Shown here in pieces: positions 1 to 5,455 of a stretch of 5,455 nt of DNA; the first letter of the stretch is position 1, and each line of letters begins with the position of its first letter. The notes beneath the pieces were generated by a model that ran no database searches, was not told the origin of the DNA, and worked only from the letters and a program-made list of their open reading frames with translations. A program made the position numbers and the translations under genes. Where the stretch lies: positions 1 through 5,455 of the forward strand of contig CAIPJU010000066.1 in the NCBI GenBank assembly GCA_903865465.1, in the 5' to 3' direction. The DNA comes from an uncultured Bacteroidota bacterium (GTDB taxonomy: Bacteria; Bacteroidota; Bacteroidia; Bacteroidales; VadinHA17).

Positions 1-1308
1 CACAACCCTGAGAATGTACACTGCAGTAATTACCATTGATGATACGGCAATTATAGTCACCACCCTGTAAAAAGGCTCCGGATGCTGAAATGCACCGAAG
101 AAAACAGTCATTTCCGCTACGAAACCGCTTAGTCCGGGTAAACCCAGCGATGCGAGACCCGCAATAACATAACATACCGACAGAAAAGGAATAACCTTCA
201 TAAGGCCGCCCATTTCGTTTATAAGCCTGGTATGCGTACGGCCGTAAATCATGCCGATAAGGGCAAAGAAGAGGGCTGTCATCAGTCCGTGTGATATCAT
301 TTGCAAAACAGCACCGTTCATTGCAGTCTTATTCATCATAAGAATTGCAAAAAGGACAAGGCCGCAGTGGCTGACTGAAGAGTAGGCATTGATATATTTA
401 AGATCCTTCTGCACAATAGCTCCAAAGGCGCCGTAAACAACGCTTGTTGCTGTGAGAATGATAAATATCCAGGATAATTCATGTGCTGCCTGCGGCATCA
501 GGAAAATCGCGACCCTGAAAGCGCCGTATCCTCCCAGTTTCATAAGAACGCCTGCATGAAGCATTGAAACGGCTGTAGGAGCGGAGGCATGACCATCAGG
601 CGACCATGTATGGAAAGGAAAGAGAGCGCCAAGAACACCAAAGCCTACGAAGGTCAGGGGGAAGAAGAGTCTCTGTGCCGAAATCGGAATTGTGATTTTC
701 GAAATAGAGAGGATATTGAAAGTAAGCTGACCTCCACCGGGAGCTGAATTAAAATAGATTCCAAGCAAGCCTACCAGAAGAAGAGCTGAACCGCCCATAA
801 GCATAAGGGTAAGCTTCATTGCTGAATATTCCTTAGGTCCTGTTCCCCAAATCCCTATCAAAAGATACATTGGTATAACAGCCAGTTCATAGAAGAGAAA
901 CATTGTAAAGAGGTCGATCGAGATGAAAAAGCCAAAAACCCCGGTTGCCAGAAGAATAAGTGAAACAAAAAACTCCCTGCGGAGAAACTCAACTTCCCAT
1001 GAGGCAAAAATTCCGGCGAATACGACAAGCGATGTCAGACCGATCATTGCGACTGAGATCCCGTCCACTCCTATGGCATAATGAATATTAAGACTCTTGT
1101 ACCAGACGAAATCCTTTACAAAAAGCATTTCATCGGTGTTTCCTGCATGCCTGGCAGATAGGTACATATAAATTAAAACAGCGGCAAGTATTAACTGTAT
1201 GCCCATCCCGATGACAGAAACAAGCCTGACCTGCTTCACATCTTTAAGAAACAGGATGCCAGTTATTGTAAGAACCGGAATAACAACGAACAGGGTTAAA
1301 ATATCCAT
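1..1308 (-). CDS. nuoM: NADH-quinone oxidoreductase subunit M, antiporter-like proton pump subunit (3' end cut by window)
   Basis: This is the second antiporter-like subunit of the complex I membrane arm, thought to translocate one proton per turnover. The frame is open from ATG at 1308 to base 1, giving exactly 436 codons. The family is about 500 residues, so roughly the last 70 are missing. The start MDILTLFVVIPVLTITG fits the first helix; the leader has no clear Shine-Dalgarno sequence and lies 27 nt after nuoL. Diagnostic parts are the TM5 glutamate Glu141 in LFYELAVIPMYLLIGIWG, the FPFHTW motif at 230-235, the TM8 lysine Lys257 in HAGVLMKLGGYG, QKDLKYINAYSSVSH at 300-314, and Glu399 in GLSGFVAEM (E. 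coli Glu407). Oddly, the TM7 lysine is replaced by Leu226, WLPDAH reads WSPDGH, and His251 sits where E. coli has leucine. The subunit M assignment is secure from the TM8 lysine, Glu399 and gene order; function of the altered channel is unknown. Confidence 0.96.
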   Translation of the reverse strand, partial: MDILTLFVVIPVLTITGILFLKDVKQVRLVSVIGMGIQLILAAVLIYMYLSARHAGNTDEMLFVKDFVWYKSLNIHYAIGVDGISVAMIGLTSLVVFAGIFASWEVEFLRREFFVSLILLATGVFGFFISIDLFTMFLFYELAVIPMYLLIGIWGTGPKEYSAMKLTLMLMGGSALLLVGLLGIYFNSAPGGGQLTFNILSISKITIPISAQRLFFPLTFVGFGVLGALFPFHTWSPDGHASAPTAVSMLHAGVLMKLGGYGAFRVAIFLMPQAAHELSWIFIILTATSVVYGAFGAIVQKDLKYINAYSSVSHCGLVLFAILMMNKTAMNGAVLQMISHGLMTALFFALIGMIYGRTHTRLINEMGGLMKVIPFLSVCYVIAGLASLGLPGLSGFVAEMTVFFGAFQHPEPFYRVVTIIAVSSMVITAVYILRVV

Positions 1309-1335
1309 AATCAGAAGCTTTTTCTAAATAACCAG

Positions 1336-3255
1336 TTATTTCCAAAAATATATAAATATTATTGCCAGCCCGATAGCACCTGAGACAAAGACAAATGCAT
1401 ATTTCTGTATCTGGCCCGACTGAAAATCTCTTATCCTGAATGATACATTCTGGGCCGTTGATGCAATTAAATTCATTGTAGCATCAATAACATGCCTGTC
1501 GAACCAGGCAATAGGAGCGGAAATGTATCTGAAAATAATTTTCTTTGTAACGAAGAGGTAAACTTCGTCCATGTAAAACTTGTTATATGCCCATTTATAC
1601 CCATATTTGAAGAAGCCTGCAACTTTATTAGGCAGCTCATTAGCACTGCGATACATCACGTAGGCTGCACCAATGCCAAGAAGTCCGATTAAAACAGAAG
1701 GAATAGCAACCATAAGTTCAATTTCTGAGTCGAATGGTTTACCGTCGGATGTAACCAGCGAATGGAAGGGAATGAAACCTGCCAATACTGAACCTGCGGC
1801 AAGTATTATCAGAGGAACGGTCATTGTTGCCGGAGCCTCATGAGGTGTATGATGATAATGTGTATCTTTTCCCCAGAAAATGCTGAAATATAACCTGAAC
1901 ATATAGAATGCCGTCAGACCTGCAACTGCATATTCGACCGCAAAAAGAATCTTATTATGTTCAAAGGCAGCAGCGAGTATCTCATCCTTGCTGAAAAAAC
2001 CCGATAATGGGGGAATCCCTGCAATAGTGAGGCAGGCAATAAGAAAGGTCCAGTGAGTAATAGGGAGATATTTCCTGAGACCGCCCATGTCAGTCATGTC
2101 ATTACTGTGAACGGCATGTATTATAGCGCCAGCACCAAGGAAGAGCAGAGCTTTGAAGAAGGCGTGTGTGAAGAGGTGGAACATAGAAGCCATAAATCCT
2201 AATCCTTCATGTCCTCCATATCCCGAAACACCGAGGGCCAGCATCATGTAACCTATCTGCGACATAGTAGAGTAGGCAAGAACCCTCTTTATATCTGTCT
2301 GGGTACAAGCTATCACGGCCGCAAAAAGCGATGAGAAGGCACCAACATATGCAACAACATGAAGAGCAACCGGTGCGGTAATTGCATATATGGGAAACAT
2401 TCTGGCAACAAGGTAAACGCCAGCGACTACCATAGTAGCGGCATGTATGAGAGCAGAGACAGGTGTAGGCCCTTCCATCGCATCAGGAAGCCAGATATGA
2501 AATGGGAACATGGCTGATTTTCCTACGCCACCGAGGTAGACAAAGATCATCGACCATGTCATCACCGACAGACCCATAAATGCGGCGCTGGTACTCTGTG
2601 TGAACGTTGGTCCTGTTGGATCAGTCAAGGAAATGAAATCAAATGTCTTTGTATTGAATGATAGGATTAATATACCGATTAAGAATCCGAAGTCAGCAAA
2701 CCTGGTAACGATGAAGGCTTTTTTTGAAGCTCTTACGGCTGATGGTTTAGTATAATAGAAACCAATAAGGAGGAATGATGATACACCTACAAGTTCCCAG
2801 AATATATACATCTGGAAAATGTTGGTTGCAACAACCAGTCCGAGCATTGAGAAGCTGAAGAGCGAAAGGAAAGCGAAGAACCTTTCAAAGCCCTTTTCTC
2901 CCTTCATATAACCAAGGCTGTAAATATGAACCATCAGTGAAACAGTGGTAATAACTACAAGCATCATTACCGAGATAGGATCAAGAAGAACACCGAGGTC
3001 GATATGAAGCTTATCCGATATGTTTAGCCATACAGTATTGAAAGCCTGTATTTTATGGAAACCATCCGCAGCTTTTTCACCAGCGAAAAAATACTTGTAG
3101 GCTGTAAAATAGGAGAGGAGGGTAATTACAGCCAGTCCTGCTGTACCAAGTAGTCCTGAAAGCTTAGCCTTTAGTTTATTTCCAGCCAGCCCAAGCAGCA
3201 GAAACATTAGGAAGGGGAGGATGGGAATTAAGATTGTATAACCGAAATTTGTCAT
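1336..3255 (-). CDS. nuoL: NADH-quinone oxidoreductase subunit L, distal antiporter-like proton pump subunit
   Basis: This is the distal proton-pumping subunit of the complex I membrane arm and is homologous to MrpA-type antiporter subunits. It is complete at 639 residues, slightly longer than E. coli NuoL (613). All expected charged residues are visible: Glu154 in FWELVGVSSFLLIGFYY (TM5), Asp188 in TRFADFGFLIG, Lys246 in GKSAMFPFHIWLPDAM (TM7), His271 in PTPVSALIHAATMV (TM8), Lys368 in THAFFKALLFLGAGAIIHA and Lys423 in PLSGFFSKDEIL (TM12). A histidine-rich loop at 466-472 ending in HEAP matches the family's HESP loop. The C-terminal part (about 555-639) begins YMDEVY, contains the long amphipathic lateral helix, and ends in a last membrane helix. 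ATG at 3255 was chosen because MTNFGYTILIPILPF opens the first membrane helix. It lies 28 nt after nuoK with only a weak AGGA 10 nt upstream. Nothing looks degraded. Confidence 0.98.
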   Translation of the reverse strand: MTNFGYTILIPILPFLMFLLLGLAGNKLKAKLSGLLGTAGLAVITLLSYFTAYKYFFAGEKAADGFHKIQAFNTVWLNISDKLHIDLGVLLDPISVMMLVVITTVSLMVHIYSLGYMKGEKGFERFFAFLSLFSFSMLGLVVATNIFQMYIFWELVGVSSFLLIGFYYTKPSAVRASKKAFIVTRFADFGFLIGILILSFNTKTFDFISLTDPTGPTFTQSTSAAFMGLSVMTWSMIFVYLGGVGKSAMFPFHIWLPDAMEGPTPVSALIHAATMVVAGVYLVARMFPIYAITAPVALHVVAYVGAFSSLFAAVIACTQTDIKRVLAYSTMSQIGYMMLALGVSGYGGHEGLGFMASMFHLFTHAFFKALLFLGAGAIIHAVHSNDMTDMGGLRKYLPITHWTFLIACLTIAGIPPLSGFFSKDEILAAAFEHNKILFAVEYAVAGLTAFYMFRLYFSIFWGKDTHYHHTPHEAPATMTVPLIILAAGSVLAGFIPFHSLVTSDGKPFDSEIELMVAIPSVLIGLLGIGAAYVMYRSANELPNKVAGFFKYGYKWAYNKFYMDEVYLFVTKKIIFRYISAPIAWFDRHVIDATMNLIASTAQNVSFRIRDFQSGQIQKYAFVFVSGAIGLAIIFIYFWK

Positions 3256-3283
3256 ATTTAAGGTATCCTAGTGATGGTAATAA

Positions 3284-3601
3284 TCAGAATTTCATTTCAT
3301 TAACGTCTTCAACATTGATGGTGGTAAACCTCCTGTATATGTTGATAATAATTGCTATTGCCACAGCAGCTTCGCAGGCAGCAACTGCTATGACGAATAT
3401 GCTGAAGAACATTCCTTCAAGCTTATTTGGATAGAGGTACCTGTTGAAAGCCATAAAATTGATATTAACCGAGTTTAATATCAGCTCTACCGACATAAGA
3501 ATAGTAATAAGGTTCCGTCTTGTAAGAAATCCATAGATTCCTGCAAAGAACATCACTGTTGCCAGAATTAAAAAAAACTGAACTGGTATACCTGCGCTCA
3601 T
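3284..3601 (-). CDS. nuoK: NADH-quinone oxidoreductase subunit K (MrpC-like)
   Basis: This small membrane subunit lies between NuoJ and the antiporter-like subunits. It passes the conformational or charge signal along the central hydrophilic axis of complex I. At 105 residues it has the family's usual length, with three membrane helices at about 5-25, 30-50 and 65-90. The two essential buried glutamates are present: Glu39 in LMSVELILNSVNINF (E. coli Glu36, TM2) and Glu77 in AVAACEAAVAIAI (E. coli Glu72, TM3). The hydrophilic tail TTINVEDVNEMKF follows the last helix. The ATG at 3601 is one base past the nuoJ stop (TAA-T-ATG), so translation is probably coupled to nuoJ; only a weak purine run (GAAGAA) precedes it. 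An in-frame run of eight T on the coding strand encodes Phe9-Phe10-Leu11 and does not disturb the frame. Confidence 0.98.
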   Translation of the reverse strand: MSAGIPVQFFLILATVMFFAGIYGFLTRRNLITILMSVELILNSVNINFMAFNRYLYPNKLEGMFFSIFVIAVAACEAAVAIAIIINIYRRFTTINVEDVNEMKF

Positions 3602-3602
3602 A

Positions 3603-4145
3603 TTATTCTTCGTTTAAAATTGTAGACTGTATTTTTGCCGGGCCGCCTTTTTTAGCGATGACAATAGCACCTATCATAGCTGCCAGAAGAAGGATCGAAA
3701 TGACTTCAAAAGGAAGGACGTAACCATCCTTATCAACCGAAAGCAGACTCTTTCCGATAAGGTTCATATTGATCTCCTTAGCTGCTTCGGTGCTTGCTGC
3801 AAAATGATAGTCAAGTAATGTAACAATTGCCAGAATGGCTCCGGCGGCAGAAGCGAGAGCTGAAAATATGACTTTCTTAATACCAGGCGCTTCGAATTTC
3901 TGGCTAATATGACTGGTAAGTAAAATTGAAAATATTATCAGAACCACAATGCCTCCGGCGTAAAGAGTAAGTTGAATACCTGCAAGAAACTGGTAGTCGA
4001 GCATAAAATAGAGACCGGATGTTGAAACAAGAACGAAGAGTAGAAAAGTTGCAGCCCTGAGGATCTTCCTTGTGGTAACCGTCAGAATGGAAAAGACGAT
4101 AATCATGAGGGCAAAAAGAATAAACATTAACTGATTTGATGTCAT
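3603..4145 (-). CDS. nuoJ: NADH-quinone oxidoreductase subunit J
   Basis: This membrane subunit sits beside NuoH, NuoA and NuoK in complex I. Its third helix carries the pi-bulge that rotates during turnover. It is 180 residues long, typical of the family, with five predicted membrane helices at about 4-23, 28-48, 55-78, 92-112 and 144-165. The signature YAGGIVVLIIFSILLTS at 62-78 corresponds to the family's VYAGAIVVL helix. The second signature, YVLPFEVISILLLAAMIGA at 142-160, matches the conserved last helix. The N-terminal region has TRKILRAATFLLFVLVSTSGLYFMLD, the usual helix-2 pattern after a basic turn (described here at 25-50). The start ATG overlaps the nuoI stop by one base (TAATG). 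It is preceded by a strong AAAGGAG seven bases upstream, the only good ribosome site in the window. The stop is one base before nuoK. Confidence 0.97.
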   Translation of the reverse strand: MTSNQLMFILFALMIIVFSILTVTTRKILRAATFLLFVLVSTSGLYFMLDYQFLAGIQLTLYAGGIVVLIIFSILLTSHISQKFEAPGIKKVIFSALASAAGAILAIVTLLDYHFAASTEAAKEINMNLIGKSLLSVDKDGYVLPFEVISILLLAAMIGAIVIAKKGGPAKIQSTILNEE

Positions 4146-4624
4146 TACTCAACTCCTTTCATTAATTGTGAACCAGGTTTGTTTAATTGCTTTACCAGAG
4201 ATGCTCTGTCAAAAACTGCATGTTCAAATTTCTGAGAAAAGGCCAATGCATTTGAAGGACATGTCTTTACGCAGAGAGCACAAAAGGTACACATTCCAAG
4301 CCTGTAGATGTGTTTATCGATTACCCTTTTCTTTTTTCCATCCTCGGTGGTTATTGTTTTGGATATGACTTCGATTGTGCCATTGGGACAGTTTATCTCA
4401 CATATTCCGCAACCGGTGCATTTATGCTCATTCTTTTCATTATGCGGCATTACAACCTCGCCCTTGAAGCGGTCGAACATAACTATACTTTTCCTGTTTT
4501 CGGGGTATTTCTGCGTAACAATTTCAGAGGGTTTGAAAAAGTAACCTGCTGTTACTCTCATCCCTTTAAGCAGCGAAAATACTCCGTTGAAAACGTCCTT
4601 CAGATATTCTATTATACTACTCAT
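4145..4624 (-). CDS. nuoI: NADH-quinone oxidoreductase subunit I, 2x[4Fe-4S] protein
   Basis: NuoI is a peripheral-arm protein attached to the membrane arm. It carries iron-sulfur clusters N6a and N6b, which pass electrons to N2 in NuoB next to the quinone site. It is complete at 159 residues. Residues 1-35 form an amphipathic membrane-contacting helix region rich in Phe and Leu. Both ferredoxin-type motifs are intact: Cys69, 72, 75 and 79 followed by Pro80 (CTGCGICEINCP), and Cys112, 115, 118 and 122 followed by Pro123 (CTFCALCVKTCP). The linker between them (about 81-110) includes a basic KKKR and a KHIYRLGMC lead-in. The conserved DRFKGEVVMPHNE at 51-63 matches the family's RFRG block. The NEHKCTGCGIC and NCPNGTI wording is, from memory, typical of Bacteroidales NuoI. 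ATG at 4624 lies 28 nt after nuoH and has no evident Shine-Dalgarno sequence. Confidence 0.98.
   Translation of the reverse strand: MSSIIEYLKDVFNGVFSLLKGMRVTAGYFFKPSEIVTQKYPENRKSIVMFDRFKGEVVMPHNEKNEHKCTGCGICEINCPNGTIEVISKTITTEDGKKKRVIDKHIYRLGMCTFCALCVKTCPSNALAFSQKFEHAVFDRASLVKQLNKPGSQLMKGVE
4153..4159 (-). promoter_or_regulatory. Strong Shine-Dalgarno for nuoJ inside the end of nuoI
   Basis: The minus strand reads AAAGGAG, then seven bases, then the nuoJ ATG at 4145. The site encodes part of the last nuoI codons (Met-Lys-Gly-Val-Glu-stop) and the two genes share one base in TAATG. This arrangement supports termination-reinitiation coupling and confirms the chosen nuoJ start. The other starts visible here (nuoI, nuoK, nuoL, nuoM) have weak or no such motif. 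Confidence 0.8.
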
Positions 4625-4652
4625 TCAGAGATTTACATTAATATGATGACTA

Positions 4653-5455
4653 TTAAAAATGCCAGCCTTTAAGTACTAAAAAGGACATAACCAAAACATT
4701 GACAAGGTTAATCGGCAACAGGTATTTCCATTCCAGTGTCAGAAGCTGGTCGATCCTGAGTCTGGGGAAAGTCCACTTAAATAACATTATGATCCAGATT
4801 ATGAAGAAGGTTTTTCCGATGTACCAGATGAAGGGAGGAATAAAGTCCATTACCCCGTTGAAACCTCCTGTTGACTGCCCGAAATGCAGAGGCATCCAGC
4901 CACCCAGAAACATTGTTGCTGCAATTGAGGCAACGATGAACATGTTTATATATTCCGCAAGATAGAAAAAAGCGAATTTGATACCTGAATATTCAGTATG
5001 ATACCCTGCAGTAAGTTCCGATTCAGCTTCAGCCATATCGAAAGGCCCGCGGTTGATCTCTGCTGTTGATGAAATAACATAAATAACAAATGCGATTATT
5101 GCCGAAATATGACCTTTGAATATGAACCATCCTGTTCTCTGTGCTTCGACAATCTCTGATAATTGCATGGTGCCCGACAGGATAACTATGGTAATCAGGG
5201 CAAGTCCTATCGACAATTCATAACTGACTATCTGAGCCCCGCTTCGCATGGCTCCGATAAGTGAATATTTGCTGTTGCTCGACCATCCGGCCAGGAGAAC
5301 ACCCACAACACTCATTGAGGAGACTGCAAGAATATAGAATATCCCGATATTGAAGTCAATTGCATGTAATCCCTTCGCATAGGGAATGGCTGCAAGCGCC
5401 ATAAAGTTCACTATGATAACAATATACGGTGCAATGTTAAATAAAAGGCTGTCTG
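4653..5455 (-). CDS. nuoH: NADH-quinone oxidoreductase subunit H, quinone-channel membrane subunit (5' end cut by window)
   Basis: NuoH forms the quinone access channel with NuoB and NuoD and starts the chain of charged residues into the membrane arm. The frame is open past base 5455, so the true start is outside the window. The visible part is 266 residues plus stop; the family is usually about 325-350. Counting from the first whole codon, conserved blocks are GWSSNSKY (56-63), [14 protein letters not shown] (70-83), [16 protein letters not shown] (132-147) and AGYHTEYSG (149-157), and the last cytoplasmic turn [19 protein letters not shown] (229-247). The quinone-channel loop has MAEAESEL where many homologues have L/QPEAE, a Pro-to-Ala change that keeps the acidic residues. 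A GTG codon at 5411 is internal: conserved sequence [10 protein letters not shown] continues upstream of it in frame. Stop TAA lies 28 nt before nuoI. Confidence 0.97.
   Translation of the reverse strand, partial: DSLLFNIAPYIVIIVNFMALAAIPYAKGLHAIDFNIGIFYILAVSSMSVVGVLLAGWSSNSKYSLIGAMRSGAQIVSYELSIGLALITIVILSGTMQLSEIVEAQRTGWFIFKGHISAIIAFVIYVISSTAEINRGPFDMAEAESELTAGYHTEYSGIKFAFFYLAEYINMFIVASIAATMFLGGWMPLHFGQSTGGFNGVMDFIPPFIWYIGKTFFIIWIIMLFKWTFPRLRIDQLLTLEWKYLLPINLVNVLVMSFLVLKGWHF

Noticed and set aside
1492..1692. Short plus-strand frame of 66 codons (others at 3234-3434 and 4168-4368)
   Set aside because: All are antisense to nuoL, nuoK or nuoI coding sequence with no supporting motif.
2719..2725. 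Run of seven A on the coding strand of nuoL, with slippery-site phasing (A AAA AAA)
   Set aside because: It encodes Lys178-Lys179 in a normal frame, the downstream sequence is conserved NuoL, and no stimulatory structure or alternative product is evident.
3256..3283. 28-nt nuoK-nuoL gap, with a tiny AGG-ATA-CCT inverted repeat, as a terminator or regulatory site
   Set aside because: The three-base arms and lack of a T-tract are not a terminator; the 27-28 nt gaps at L-M and H-I also show no structure.
3570..3577. Run of eight T on the coding strand of nuoK as a possible frameshift or sequencing error
   Set aside because: The frame is intact on both sides and NuoK has its normal length and helices.
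3904..4152. 82-codon frame on the minus strand overlapping nuoJ
   Set aside because: It is an alternative frame inside nuoJ without an ATG start or recognisable motif; nuoJ is clearly the real gene.
4310..4672. 120-codon open frame on the plus strand, with a 78-codon frame overlapping it from 4308
   Set aside because: Both lie antisense to nuoI, whose two cysteine motifs make the minus-strand frame certain. The translations show no family features and there is no ribosome site; they are shadows.
4699..4965. 88-codon plus-strand frame containing a CPKC motif
   Set aside because: It is antisense to the conserved 3' half of nuoH; the CxxC is isolated and explained by the complement of nuoH codons.
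5409..5411. GTG as the start of nuoH
   Set aside because: The frame continues upstream to the window edge with conserved NuoH-like sequence ([10 protein letters not shown]), and starting here would drop the first helix of the protein.

Overview
The whole window is one minus-strand stretch of a respiratory complex I (NADH-quinone oxidoreductase, nuo) operon. It covers the membrane-arm genes in the standard order nuoH-I-J-K-L-M. Reading 5'->3' on the minus strand (right to left), it starts inside nuoH (5' end cut at base 5455), passes through complete nuoI, nuoJ, nuoK and nuoL, and leaves inside nuoM (3' end cut at base 1). No other genes, RNA genes, mobile elements, repeats, promoters or terminators could be supported. 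The gaps are 28 nt (H-I), a 1-nt overlap (I-J), 1 nt (J-K), 28 nt (K-L) and 27 nt (L-M), so the genes are almost certainly co-transcribed. No intergenic stretch exceeds 30 nt.

The best guess for the organism is a member of the Bacteroidota or a close relative. NuoI resembles, from memory, the Bacteroidales type, with CTGCGICEINCPNGTIEV around the first cluster and CTFCALCVKTCP around the second. Most genes lack a clear Shine-Dalgarno sequence and have AT-rich leaders, which is common in that phylum, and base composition looks moderate by eye. This is inference; no phylogeny was run.

Together the proteins build the quinone site and the proton-pumping arm. NuoI carries clusters N6a and N6b, which deliver electrons to the quinone. 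NuoH forms the quinone channel and the heel of the membrane arm. NuoJ and NuoK carry the central charge relay. NuoM and NuoL are antiporter-like pumping units, and NuoL ends in the long lateral helix. NuoN should lie beyond base 1. The peripheral-arm genes (nuoA-D, and E-G if present) should lie beyond base 5455, so the electron donor cannot be judged here.

This is ordinary core metabolism and I found no new system. One feature stands out. NuoM lacks the normally near-invariant TM7 lysine (Leu226 at the position of E. coli Lys234), has HTWSPDGH in place of the usual H-x-W-L-P-D-A-H, and has a NuoL-like histidine (His251) in TM8. NuoL in the same operon keeps all its key charged residues.
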